NCBI GenBank assembly: GCA_030280995.1
Contig: JASXTE010000014.1
Location: 62,001-126,000, forward strand
Reading direction: 5' to 3'
DNA length: 64,000 nucleotides
DNA from: Hemileia vastatrix
Taxonomy: Eukaryota > Basidiomycota > Pucciniomycetes > Pucciniales > Zaghouaniaceae
Part shown: one piece after another, positions 9,801 to 21,330 of the stretch
Position numbering within the stretch: position 1 is the first letter of the stretch
Layout: every line of letters starts with the position of its first letter
Notes under the pieces: model-generated
Told to the model about the DNA's origin: nothing
The model's input: only the letters and a program-made list of their open reading frames with translations
Databases searched by the model: none
Made by a program: the position numbers and the translations under genes

Positions 9801-12800
9801 CTTATTTTATCCCTTTTATTTTACTTTTTTATTGCTCATATTGCTTTGGATATCAATTTTTAATTTTTAAAATAAATAATTTTCATACTCTTATACCTTT
9901 ATTTAATAATATATTATTAAAGGTGGAACACCACCTGGTATGCATTTTTCACACAAGTTATTACTATAGTAATAACATTAACAATATAATGATGACAAAA
10001 AATTAATCAAATGGTAAATTTAAATGACACAGAAAGATCAAATTCCAGTGGAAATGTTTATAAGAAATCCCTTTTGAGTTTTAGAAGATTTGCTGTATGC
10101 CTACTCTCAATTATAAAAGTGTCCAGCACAAGTTCGGCCGAACTTGTGCTGGACACTTTTGGTTGCATGAAGTCATATGAGATAAATTCTCTCTATGGCA
10201 ATAAAAAATGATATTTCACTCAATTATTGAAGTAAAGAATGTTTAATATTGTAAAATTGTCCCCTGGATGTCTGTCAAAACCTCAGTTCAAAATTTGTTA
10301 GCTATACATAAAAGTAAGTTTAGACCAAGTCTTGACCTAGGGGTCCCCAACTGTCCCAACACCACTTCTGGCTCTTGATAGTAAAAATTATACTTGTATT
10401 TTTTATTTTGTATTTGATCCCATTTATTTACATTTTACTTTTCTATTACTCTTTTTAATTTTAAATATCAATTTATTTTTTTAAAAACTAAACATATTCA
10501 TATTTTTTTAACTTTATATAATAATATTATTAAAGTTGTAACATCACCAATTTTGCATTTGGCATGCAGGTTTTTGCTATACTAGAAACATTAATAATAT
10601 ATATGGTGAAAAAAAATTAATTATAAGATAAATATGAATGATAAAAAAAAGTTAAAAACCCAATAGAAATGTGAAAAACAAAAAACTGATGTACTGAGAA
10701 ACACTTCCACCCTAGCTACTCTCCATCATAAAAGTGTCCAGCACAAGTTTGGCCGAACTTGTGCTGGACACTTTTGTTCAGGTGCAGTCAGATGGGATCA
10801 ATTCTCTCTGTGGAAATTAAATTAAAAAAATTCTAAATAATTACATTAGAAGTAGTTTGGTATGGCTGAATTATCCACCTTGAGTTTTTCCAAACCTCAG
10901 GTGAAAAATTTTTTATCTTTAAAAAAAATTAAATTTTATCAAATTTAGCCCTGATGGCACCCATTTGTTTCAACACCTCTACTGGCTCTTGAAGGCAGGA
11001 ATTTTTCTTAAATTTTTCTTTTTCATATTTGATCTCTTTTACTTTACTTTTTTATCACTCATGTTAAATTTGGATATTAATTTATAATTTTGGAAAAGAA
11101 ATCATTTTCATATTTTTTTAACATTTTTTAATAATATTATAAAAGGTGTAATATATCATGGCATGCATTTGGCACACAAGTTTTTTCTGTACTAATAAAA
11201 TTAATAAAATTCTAATGAAAAAAATTTATCAGATAATAAAATATGAATAACACAGAAAGATCAAATACCATTTGACATGTTTTAAAAAAATAACAGTTGC
11301 ACTGAAGAAGACCTGCACCCTAGCTACTCTCCATCATAAAAGTGTCCAGCACAAGTTCGGCCGAACTTGTGCTGGACACTTTTGGTCAGGTGCAGTCAGA
11401 TGGGATCAATTCTCTCTATGGAAATGAAAAAAATTATTTGATAAGAAACTTCACTAGATGTAGTTTGATATAGCTGAATTATCAACCTAGAGTTCATCCA
11501 AACCACAGGTACAAAATTTTTTATGTTTAAAAAACAATCAATTAAGTACAATTTATCCCTGACGGCTCTCATTTGCTTCAACATCTCTACTGGCCTTTGA
11601 TATTAGCAATAATACTTGGATTTCTTTTTTCATATTTGATCGCTTTAAATTAATTTTTTATTCCTCATATTGCTCTTGGATATCAATTAATAAATTTTAA
11701 AATAAATTATTTTAATATTTTTATACATTTTTTTAATAATATTCTAAAATGTGTAACATCACTCAGTATGCATTTGGCACACGATTTTTCACTATACTTA
11801 TATAATTAATAATATAATTAAGACAAAAAATTAATCAAACAATATGTATGAGTGAGGCACAAAGATAAAATACCAGTAGACATGTTTGTAAGAAATACCA
11901 GATGAACTGAAGAAAAATTCTACCCCAGCTGCTCTCCATCATAGAAGTGTCCAGCACAAGTTCGGCCGAACTTGTGCTGGACACTTTTGGTCATGTGCAG
12001 TCAGATGGGATCAATTCTCTGTATGGCAACAAAAAAACTTTTTTATCAAATTTTGCCAGAAGTAGTTTGGTTTAGCTGAATCATCCACCTGTTGTTCTGC
12101 CCAATATCAGGTGTATAATTTTTTATCTTTAAAGAAAAGGTCACTTATTACAATTAAGCCCTGATGGCTCCCATTTGCTTTAACACCTCTACTGGCTCTT
12201 GATAGCAGGAATTTTACCAGTATTTTTTTCATATTTTAACTCTTTGACTTTTTTATTACTCTGTTATTCCTCTTTTTACTTTTAAATTTCAATTTAATTT
12301 TTGTAAAACTATTCCTTTCCATATTTATTTACATCTATTTTAAAAAATTATTGAAGGTATAACTTCACATGGTATGCATTTGGCACACAAGTTTTTGCTA
12401 TACTAATAACATTAATAATATAATTGTGATAAAATATTAATCGGATGATAAATATGAAAGATACAGACTGATCAAATACCAGTAGACATGTTTATGAGAA
12501 ATACAAGATGAACGAACTGAAGAAAATTTCCACCCAAGCTACTCTCAATCATAAAAGTGTCCAGCACAAGTTCGGCCGAACTTGTGCTGGACACTTTTAG
12601 TCACATGCAGTCAGATGGGATCAATTCTCTATATGGCAACAAAAAAACATTTTTTTATTAAACTTCACTACAAGCAGTTTTGTTTAGCTGAATCATCCAC
12701 CTGTTGTTCTTCCCAACCTCAGGTGTATAATTTTTTATCTTTAAAAAAAAGGTCACTTATTACAATTTAGCCCTGATGGCTCCCATTTTTTTCAACACTT

Positions 12801-14290
12801 CTACTGGCTCTTGAGAGCAAGAATTTTACTAGTATTTTGTTTTTCATAATTGATCTCTTTGAGATTAATTTTACCTTTTTATCCCTCATATTGTTTTTGT
12901 ATATCAATTTATTTTTTGTAAAACAAATCATTTTCATATTTTTTTACCTTTATTTAATAATATTATAAAAGGTGTAACATTGCCCGGTATGCATTTGGCA
13001 CACGAGTTTTTGCTATACTTATAATATTAATAATATAATGGTGACAATAAATTAATCAAATGATATATATGAGTGAGGCACAAAGATCAAGTACCAATGG
13101 ACATGTTTATAAGAAATACCAGATTAACTGAAGAAAAATTCTACCCTAGCTACTCTCCGTCATAAATGTGTCCAGCACAAGTTCGGCCGAACTTGTGCTG
13201 GACACTTTTTGTCACATGCAGTCTGGTGTGATCAATTCTCTCTCAATCATTGAACTAGAAGTTGTTTGATATGGCTAAATGGTTATGCTGGAGTTTTTTT
13301 AAACCTCAGATTGGCACTTTTTTGTTTTTCAAAAAAGCAATTATAGTCCAAGTTTAGCCTCACTGGTGGACATTTGCCCCAACATGTCTACTTGCTCTTG
13401 ATGGCAGTATATTTATTTTAATTTTTTATTTCATATTTGATTCCTTTAATTTTACCTTTTTATCCCTCATATTGCTTTTGTATATCAATTTATTTTTTGT
13501 AAAACAAATCATTTTCATATTTTTTTACCTTTATTTAATAATATTATAAAAGGTGTAACATCACCCGGTATGCATTTGGCACACAAGTTTTTGCTATACT
13601 TATAATATTAAAACATAATGGTGACAAAAAATCAATCAAATGATAAATATGAGTGAGGCACAAAGATCAAATACCAGTGGACATGTTTATAAGAAATACC
13701 AGATGAACTGAAGAAAAATTCCACCCTAGCTAACCTCCATCATAAAAGTGTCCAGCACAAGTTTGGCCGAACTTGTGCTGGACACTTTTGGTCACATGCA
13801 GTCTGATGTGATCAATTCTCTCTATTGCAATGAAGATGAATTTTTCTTCAATAATTGCACTAGAAGTTGTTTGATATGGCAAAATTGTCATCCTGAAGTT
13901 TTGGTAAAGCTCCAGTGGATTTTTTTTTATTTTTACAAAAAAGAAATTATAGTCCAAGTTTAGTGCCACTGGTGGGCGTTCACCCCATCATGTCTACTTG
14001 CTCTTGATGGGAGGAATTTCACTTTAATTTTTTATTTCATATTTGATCCCTTTAATTTTACCTTTTTATCCCTCATATTGCTTTTGGATATCAATTTATT
14101 TTTTATAAAACAAATCATTTTCATATTTTTTTACCTTTATTTAATAATATTATAAAAGGTGTAACATCACCTGGTATGCATTTGGCACACGAGTTTTTGC
14201 TATACTTATAATATTAATAACATAATGGTGACAAAAATCAATCAAATGATAAATATGAGTGAGGCACAAAGGTCAAATACCAATTAATCA
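6900..14290. repeat. Tandem array of twelve ~607-bp palindrome units (element A)
   Basis: Twelve units are marked by a 38-bp palindrome starting at 7,098, 7,704, 8,310, 8,922, 9,512, 10,119, 10,734, 11,342, 11,947, 12,557, 13,168 and 13,748. The spacings are 606, 606, 612, 590, 607, 615, 608, 605, 610, 611 and 580. The half-site is GTGTCCAGCACAAGTTCGG; with the flanking AAAA/TTTT the symmetry reaches 46 bp. Seven copies are perfect over 38 bp. Each unit also has conserved blocks: CTAGCTACTCTCCATCAT before the palindrome, CAGTCAGATGGGATCAATTC after it, then a weaker second palindrome, TAGCCCTGATGG, CTACTGGCTCTTGATAG, and a conserved stretch GGTATGCATTTGGCACACAA. No gene is supported. The repeated small frames reading SSTSSAELVLDTF translate the palindrome. 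Confidence 0.9.
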
Positions 14291-15451
14291 ATAGTTCTTT
14301 TTAATATTATAAATTTTTTGATTAAATAAAATGGTAATAATGAATTATATTTTTCATCCACAATTCCACTCTAATGATTCCCACTGCACAAAAAGGGTTC
14401 ACTTGGTCCTTTCTTTACTGCTTGTGCATATATTTTATTGCCCACAGTACTACAATTTTTTGTAGTGATTATCCCACATCTGATTCAGGAATATTTTTAA
14501 ACAATATAAGTTTTTTTTAAAAAAGACCTTATCATATCCAATATCCCACAAAAAATACAACCTGTTTTTGTATTAAAGCCCGTTAATTATTAAGAAATTG
14601 TTAAAATAATTAGATTAGACCCTGGCACAGCTAGATCCATACCAACCGACCTAAAGTCTTTTCAATATTGAAAACAATTAAATAAAATTATGATATCATA
14701 CTAAATTATGGGCACCAACCATAATTCAGCACTTCTCATTTGCTCTGCCACAAAATGAGTGCATGTAGCATTTTTCTAACATCGGACTGTTTTTCTTCCT
14801 TCCCTCACACCTTTAGTCCAGAATGAAAATTTAGTATGAGTTTTGGTCAAAATGGTTTGCCAGTGTTATCTGTATGCAATATGAATTCATATTGCATATT
14901 TCTATTTATGCATAAAATATACTCGTTAAGCATCATTTTTTTTGCATTTTTCAATCATTATGCATATTTATGCATATTCATATGCATATTCATTATAAAG
15001 ATTTATATGCATATTAATATATTTTATTCATATACGTATATGCACCTTTTTTTGCATATTCAATATGCATATTTTTATGCATATTTTTTATGCATATTTA
15101 TTCTTCATAGTCATTATGCATACACTTTGGATAGGCAATTCACATCAATTTTTAGCATGCAATAAGTATCCACCATGCAAATTCAAATGCATATGCATCT
15201 ATATCATACACGCAACATATATTCAAGTTTAATATTTGAATATTAAGGTATGCTAAGTGATGTTGTTCAACCTTTTGCCAAACCTGAGATTAACTGATGT
15301 TCAATGTGGTTCTTAAGCTCTGCTCAAGGAGGGATTGTTCTGGATTCAATCTGTGACAGTTTATTTTTTCAATGTTTTTTCATCAGATTTAAAAACATCT
15401 TTCTGACCGTTTCAGGATGGTTTCCCAACAGTTTCCTGACAAATTCCTAAT
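14290..15451. repeat. Element A subterminal region with TGCATA tract
   Basis: Non-tandem subterminal sequence shared, in reverse, with 32,090-33,350 of element B. It includes a run rich in TGCATA/ATGCAT words at about 14,877-15,210 and a perfect ATGAATTCAT palindrome near 14,881. The 109-codon frame at 14,836-15,165 (repeated MHI, YAY, FLC words) is a translation of this tract and is not thought to be a gene. Confidence 0.7.
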
Positions 15452-15503
15452 AGTTTCAAAAAGAGGGAACTGCTAGCAGTTCACCCCCAGATTTCCCGTG
15501 GTG
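15452..15503 (-). repeat. Right terminal inverted repeat of element A
   Basis: On the minus strand it begins CACCACGGGAAATCTGGGGG, then TGAACTGCTAGCAGTTCCCTC. The same terminus, with one change in the first ten bases, opens element B at 32,040. Confidence 0.85.
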
Positions 15504-16711
15504 AATTTGTCCTTGACTTCCTAACCATGCCAGGATCATGCTTTCAATAAATGTTTTACCAGTTCCCCCAGGTGCATCCAAGAAAAATATACCACCCTCT
15601 CCAGATGCATGGGATTGGGTAACTGCATCAAAAGAATTTTTCTGGTCTAAATTGGAAAAATGACACTGATTTCTCCATTTTTCAGTAAGTTCCTTCCTGT
15701 CATATGACTATTCTTCCAAGATGAGTTGACCTGTAGATAGTTGAAAGTGTTTTATTGGCTCAGGAAGTCCATATTTAGATAAAGAGTAACCTTTTTTATT
15801 AAGCAGGAGTCTAAAAAGACTCAAAGTGTAATATCTGATTTTTTGGTTGGAAGGTTGCAAAATGTAAAACTTTTTTTGAAGGATATGTCAGCAGTCAACC
15901 CCAGGTGCCAAAATGTGTGATTCAAGAAAACCCAATAAATCAGAAGGATGGTTCCAGATTAGAATAGAAGTGAACAGTTGTCTGAGTTGATTCCCAGTCT
16001 TCATTAATGATGCTTCATCCAAGCATTTCTTGTATTCAGAATCATCTTTAAAAAGACCATATGCCAAGAAAGCAGCCTTGAAGTTTTGGTTTTGGACACC
16101 ATGCACATTTCTCAGAGCTTCATAGCTTATTGGTTCAGCCACATGGTAAAGCAGAAGGCACAAGTAAAACCGTTCTTGAGAATCTGGTCCACAATAGGCA
16201 ACCCACCCAATGGCTGTGTCTCTTTGTTGAATTGTCCACTTTTTGCTACTTCTGCACACCAAAATTGAATTAGGAAGGAGTAAAATTATAGAAGAGAATC
16301 CTAAGGACTCACACATTACAAATAAACTGCATTGTAGCATCAGGATACCTGACCCCCTGGGTCACCTCAGGAGTTAAGGCATTAGAGCATGCTGTAACCC
16401 ACTCTGTTAAGATGGTTTTCCTGCTTTCCAACACAGTAACTTCAGTTGAAATCTACCCCCTAAGATTAAATGTAACTGCCTGTTGGTCTGGAAAATGGAG
16501 CTATAATCTTGTAACTTCTGGTTCATGACCATGAAGTGGAAAAGCAAAAAATCACCAGCATTCTTCAACTGCTGAAACATACCTACCATCCAGATATTCC
16601 TTGGCATCATCTATTATTCTGTTTGCATCCAGGACCATTGAGGAACAATCATGACCCTTGTGCACATATTTATAGAGATACTTGATTGAAGATATTGCAG
16701 TTCCCACATCC
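15504..16711 (-). pseudogene. Helitron PIF1-like helicase, N-terminal and Walker A part
   Basis: Reading the minus strand from high to low coordinates, the frames give EYLDGRY and FPLHGHEPEV-like sequence (about 16,600-16,480), then KKWTIQQRDTAIGW, RFYLCLLLYHV, NFKAAFLAYGLFKDD and LRQLFTSILIWNHPSDLLGF (16,340-15,888), and finally FFLDAPGGTGKTFIESM with the Walker A loop (near 15,560). This order is that of Helitron Rep-helicase proteins between the Rep domain and helicase motif I. In-frame stops between about 15,890 and 15,720 and loss of the Rep domain mark it as a relic. It is cut by element A at 15,503 and continues at 3,718. Confidence 0.8.
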
Positions 16712-16715
16712 ACAT

Positions 16716-17786
16716 TGTGGTCTTCCAAAATTGGAGGAGCCCTTTGTTGGTTTATTTGGTGTTGTTTTGGTATGCCTTAAATGGCATTGTTTAAATAATT
16801 AGGTATTTTTCTGTAATTACTCAGCAAATATTGGGACTAAAGGAATCTGGATAGTACAATTGGATAGACCTGGGTTTTCTCTATATTTTATGTCTTGAGG
16901 ACATTTTTCATAGCATAAGTATTTGGGGGATAATTTCTCACTTTTCATTTTAAAAGATTGCTGTTGAATTTTGTTTTTTGTGTTTTAAGGGCTAACATTA
17001 AGTCTTAGGGTTAAGTGCTTAGTACCGTTGGAAAGAGAAGAATTTTCTCTACATTTTGTGTCTCAATGTTGTTATAGCATAATTATGTGTTTTAAGGGTT
17101 TTAGTAGTTGTAGGTGAATTTTCTAAGTGGTTTGGGTGTTTTTGGTGGTTTTCTGGCTTCAGGGTGGTCAGGTCGCTTCAGGAGGGCTTCCTGGTGTCGG
17201 GAAGACTGCCTACCTCAGTGCTAGAGGGCTGGGAAGCGCTTCTAGGGAGGTTTTATGCAATTTGGCGGTCAGGAACACCAAATTTGTAGGTGTGCATGGG
17301 CTCTTGATTAGTAGTCTGTGTGTATATAGTGATTAAGACAGTTTGGGGCAACTTTAATTATCATACAACCATCCGGAGGTGATATCCTTGTTCCTCACTC
17401 AGTTTTCACTGTTTTCTGGCCACAATTTGGCTGTGTTTGTTGCAAGTGAGTTCTTCATTTAACTTAACTTAGCAACTGTTTTTCTCTGCTATAGTCTTGC
17501 AAGCTATAGCAAGTACTATTTCTGTCTCTGGTGTGGATTTGAAACCTACATCAAGTATTATTGCTTTCTCTGTTGTGGATATTAGTCTACATTTCAGTTC
17601 TTTGGTTTGGTAGTCTGTCTGGAGACTACTTTCTTGACTGATCAAGCAGTCAAGTGTTTTTGGAAAGGGGCTTTTGGTAACAGGAATCAATTTACTGTAA
17701 CAGGTAAATCTCACTTGTTTTTCTTTCTGGTTTTACTCCAACTCCCTTGGTCAAGGCCTATAGCTAGTACTATAGGATTGTCTACA
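16716..17786 (+). mobile_element. Solo LTR of 1.07-kb family
   Basis: TGTGGTCTTCC to GGATTGTCTACA, flanked by a 4-bp duplication ACAT (16,712-16,715 and 17,787-17,790). Reverse copies lie at 56,884-57,955 and 60,198-61,229. It inserted at or near the junction between the Helitron relic and the copia relic. The small frame at 17,127-17,336 recurs in the other copies but shows no family signature. Confidence 0.8.
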
Positions 17787-17791
17787 ACATT

Positions 17792-18587
17792 AGTATCACT
17801 TTCACAGCCTATTCCACTGAAAGTTGCAACTAAAGGAATTCAAAACTATATTACAGCAAAGGGATCAATGATCTTCCTGACCCAGTATGGGAATAACCTA
17901 TGTCTTAATAACATCTACTACTGTGAAAAAGCAAATGGCACTCTCATCTCTCAAGCTTCCCTTATCATTGACAATTGTAAGTTGTCCTTCAACCACAATG
18001 ACATACTAATGGAATCTAATGACAATGTACCACTGTTCTTAGCAAGATTTGATGAACATTTATAGACGCTCCCCTGGCCCTTCTCACGTAGTGTGTTACA
18101 TGATGTAGTAGATTCACATACTAGTCTTCCATTTAAAATAAATACTTGTCAAATTATGCCTCCTTCTGTCAACCTTGCCACTCGCCCATCTTCACCTATT
18201 CCAGAAATAAGAAAAGTGTCCCTTGATATTGCCACAGAAAAAGCACTAAGTTATTGGCACCAAGCCTTTGGCCATTGGAGTATTGGGAATATAAGTAAAC
18301 TGTTTAAAGGAAAGATGGCACTGGGCCTGCCAGATAAGTTGCCTAGTGGGACATTTGACTGTGAAGATTGTAAATTGGCTAAGTCAGAAAGCCAAGAGAT
18401 CTTATTTCCTTCAAACTGACTTCATGAGGTGGCTGAAACTTTAGCAGTGGACCTTATGGGTCCCTTTGACGTAGACACCATGGATGGAGGCTTGTACTTG
18501 CTTACCATGTTAGATCTGGGTTCAAGCTATGTAAATGTAGAGTTGCTTCAAAAGAAAAGTGGAGCTAGTAAGATTATTAAAAACTTT
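17792..18587 (+). pseudogene. Copia pol, protease end, pre-integrase and integrase start
   Basis: Plus-strand frames first give the segment that follows the aspartic protease (LSQPIPLKVATKG ... YYCEKANGTL). After a TAG at 18,063 comes a GAG-pre-integrase zinc region (YWHQAFGHWSIGN ... CEDCKLAKSE), and after a TGA at 18,418 the start of the integrase core (LAVDLMGPFDVDT, first catalytic Asp). The 5' LTR, gag and protease active site are missing. A minus-strand copia interrupts it at about 18,588; the frame resumes at 21,476. Confidence 0.8.
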
Positions 18588-19020
18588 TGACAAGTATTTA
18601 TTTCAAATGGAAGACTAATATGTGAATCTACTACAGCATGTAACACACTACGTGAGAAGGGCCAGGGTAGTGTCCAACAATGTTTATCAAATCTCGCTAA
18701 GAACAGCCGTACATTGTCATTAGATTCCATTAGGATGTCATTGTGGTTAAAGGACAACTTACAATTGTCAATGATAAGGGAAGCTTGAGAGATGAGAGTG
18801 CCATTTGCTTTTTCACAGTAGTAGATGTTATTAAGATGTAGGTTATTCCCATACAGGGTCAGGAAGATCATTGATCCCTTTGCTGTAATATAGTTTTGAA
18901 TTCCATTAGTTGCAACTTTCAGTGGAATAGGCTGTGAAAGTGATACAAACGTTTCAAAAAAAGACAAGTCTTACAATACATTATGTGTAGCACCACTATC
19001 CAAAATCGGCTGATGGAAAG
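18588..19020 (-). pseudogene. Copia aspartic protease fragment
   Basis: The minus strand gives ILDSGATHNVL, the copia protease active site, near 18,990. One TAA follows, then the frame stays open through SLSQPIPLKVATNG and YYCEKANGTL to about 18,590. The enzyme would process Gag-Pol. Integrase, reverse transcriptase and RNase H are absent in this copy. Confidence 0.75.
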
Positions 19021-19087
19021 AGTTAGAGATCTGGAGATGTTCTATTTGAACTTCATTGGGTTCTTTGGCAACAACAATTTCTAGCAG

Positions 19088-20354
19088 TCAACTGCCGAAA
19101 GGAGGCCAGACCTTTTTCTCTTTGTCATAGTTTGGTCTATACAGGTCTGGTTTTCTGTTGCAGGGAGGTTGATGTGAATAGGATGGAATTTGTGCTTGTT
19201 GTTTTGACGGGAAGAAAATTTGAGTAGGCCACAGAGAAGGATATCTGACAGGAAAGAAAGGCACCAGGTGAGAAGAGGATTGAAAACCTGGGCTTCTGCA
19301 TTGAGCTACCAGGTGACCTGGCCTGAAACATTTGTAGCAGATTTGCATCCTTCTCATGGCGTCAGTAGTGATTTCTTCAGGGATTGATTCGAGTGGCACA
19401 TTGTTGACAGTAGGAATTGGAGCAGAATAATTCACAGCAATCAGGGGAGCAAGGGATCGGTCAGAGTCATTTAGTTTCCGGTTTGCTATCAATTATCATG
19501 TGAGAAATATCCCGCAAATTAGGCACAGTATGTTGAGAGAAATAAACATGGTTGATTTCAATCATAACATCCTCATGTAGCTTACTGTTCCTCTTGGCAC
19601 CATATTGGAGATGAAGACCCAACAGATTATCTGCAGTAAGGGCCAGACCAGATGTTTTGAGTGCTAGCCACTTCACATTCAACGCCATGGTGAACTCAAT
19701 CGGACTGTTAAAGTCCTCCCATTTTAATTCAATTGTCTTGCACCAGAGTGTGAAATGACGTGCAAAGGTACCCTGATTGAACAAGGTCAGGAGATATTGA
19801 TAGATGTTGTTAGTTAATGGGAACCCTCCTGCTTGCAAGTTCTCCTGTAGACCATCTTCTAGTGTCTCCAGTAGCATTTCTCTAGAAAAATGATCCTTGT
19901 AGCAATTAAAATATCTTCTTGTGGGTCGTTGTACAGGGTAAAATGGCTCTCTGATAACACGACCAAAAAGTTGATTAACTTTGCGTTTCCAGAGCTGGTA
20001 GTTGTCACCATTGTCCAATAATTTAGGGACCACATCTATCATAGATTTAGCCTTAGAGAATCTTAGGAAAAAGGACTGTGAGTCCCAGACCTCCTCAAGG
20101 TCAGGTGGAAGTTCATTTGCATAGGGAAGTTCTTTGTCATCAGCATTGGAATTATCCATTGGACCTGTATTGAGAGAAGCTGCTTTTCCTGCACTGGGTG
20201 GAATAGGTGTGGATTGGTTATTTTCATCCACATCATTGTTCTTTTGAGGTGTTTGCAAACCACCCACTGTTGGTGATGATTGTGCCCACTGTCTGGCACA
20301 ATCACTTGCTTGCTCAACCCTGTCAATAGTAGGGGCTCTGCAACAATCAACCAT
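19088..20354 (-). pseudogene. Copia gag with CCHC zinc knuckle (frameshifted)
   Basis: The ATG at 20,354 opens about 295 codons. An N-terminal low-complexity part is followed by a UBN2/gag-like core (LLDNGDNYQLWKRKVNQLFG ... TSGLALTADNLLGLHLQYG). Near 19,480 the frame shifts by one base, and the second part (to 19,088) holds the zinc knuckle CYKCFRPGHLVAQC (C-x2-C-x4-H-x4-C) and a basic, proline-rich tail. The capsid-type protein packages element RNA. Apart from the one shift the gene is complete, so this copy is fairly young. Confidence 0.8.
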
Positions 20355-20374
20355 GCTGTCTGTGTGCTGTGCAT

Positions 20375-20839
20375 TTACAAATTAAATGTTGAAGGAAATG
20401 ATAATGTAGAAGAGGAAAAGAAGAAAAGAAGAAAAAAAATGAAATTGAAAAGGAGGAAAACCAAAACCAAAATAGTAAAACTAGGCAGCACTGACTCAGA
20501 TTTCAGGACAACATTGTATCCAACTTTTCCAAGATACAATTCAATTTCTGGCCAGGAAAAAGACCTAATCTCCAAGAAGATACTACTAGGCTACTTAGAA
20601 AGGAAAGGAACAAGATATATGAGAACTAAGTAATTTTGTTTTTATTTTATTTATTTTATTCTAATTAATTATTTTTAATTATTATTTATTTATTTATTTA
20701 TTTAGGTTTTATTAGTTTAATGCAGATGACTAATCTGAGAAAGAAAAGAAGAAGAAAAATCAAAAATGGTTTGATGTGTAGAGAATAATGTGAGAAGAGA
20801 CTAGTAGAAGAGAAGAGTAAGAGACAAAACAGAAGGAAA
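20375..20839. other. Copia leader, purine-rich, no gene
   Basis: Between the gag start and the MITE lies a purine-rich stretch (many GAAAAG/GAGGAAA words) with TTTA repeats at 20,685-20,705. The frames across it (20,280-20,633 plus, 20,375-20,575 minus) are lysine-rich or Phe/Leu-rich by composition and are not supported as genes. Confidence 0.5.
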
Positions 20840-21077
20840 CACTACGCAATATAGGGGGTAGACTTGCTAGCAAGTCCCCAACCTGAACTCAGACAGAACT
20901 CATACTATACTCATACTGAACTCTACATGAAGACCCACCTAAAACTGTTCTGCTGAGTGGTGTTCATCCCTGATTGTATGGTTCCTTTGCCAATAGCTCA
21001 ATGTTTGTTCAATCTGTGGTGAATTTGAGTCCAAGGTTGCGGACTTGCTAACAAGTCCGCACCCGTATTGTGCAGTG
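20840..21077. mobile_element. CACTA-type MITE in copia leader
   Basis: Ends CACTACGCAATATAGGGGG and the complement CACTGCACAATACGGG, flanked by the duplication AAA (20,837-20,839 and 21,078-21,080). GCTAGC-centred palindromes lie inside each end (one base changed on the right: GCTAAC). It is the reverse-orientation relative of the MITE at 2,309-2,569. Confidence 0.85.
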
Positions 21078-21330
21078 AAAAGGAAAAGGAAAGAATTAGA
21101 GATGAAACAGGAAACAAGTTATGACAGGACGCAACACAAGCACACAGCAGGCAGGCTATTGGCAGCAGACAGACAATGAGAAGCAGAAAGGAAACAATAG
21201 AGGAGTGTGAAGCAATCTTGGGCAGCACAAAGGAATCTAGAAAAGGCATGCAGCAGAGTGATGAAGAGAGAGAGAGAGAGAAAAATAAATTGAAGTAGAA
21301 AAAAAAATCTAATAGGAAAAGCCCATAACC

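Larger units (their letters stand above)
3719..15503. mobile_element. Giant non-autonomous CACTA-type element A
   Basis: The left end reads CACCATGGAAAATCTAGGGG and the right end, on the minus strand, reads CACCACGGGAAATCTGGGGG. The similarity continues for about 50 bp through a GCTAGC-centred palindrome. The flanks carry a 3-bp duplication AAT (3,716-3,718 and 15,504-15,506). Removing the element with one AAT joins the two Helitron pieces in frame. CACTA-superfamily transposons have such CACTA/CACCA ends and 3-bp duplications. Length is 11.8 kb, about 10.4 kb without the nested LTR. There is no transposase or other convincing gene; the body is mostly a palindrome-bearing tandem array (6,900-14,290). 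It must depend on an enzyme supplied in trans. A second copy is at 32,040-60,197. Confidence 0.85.

Noticed and set aside
6900..14290. CRISPR-like array
   Set aside because: Units are about 607 bp and similar throughout, not short repeats with unique spacers, and the genome is eukaryotic.
14388..14472. Possible tiny MITE with ends CACTGCACAAAAA and CACTACAAAAAATTG
   Set aside because: Ends are suggestive but no convincing 3-bp duplication was found, and the same sequence is present in element B, so it may be an ordinary part of the subterminal region.
14836..15165. 109-codon frame rich in MHI/YAY words, and its counterparts at 32,311-32,799
   Set aside because: Arises from the TGCATA-rich tract; composition is that of the repeat and no family feature is visible.
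17127..17336. Frame in the 1.07-kb LTR recurring at 57,353-57,553 and 60,651-60,836
   Set aside because: Recurs only because the LTR recurs; lengths and ends differ and no domain is recognisable.
20280..20633. Lysine-rich plus-strand frame of 117 codons
   Set aside because: Covers the start of the minus-strand gag and a purine-rich leader; composition artefact.
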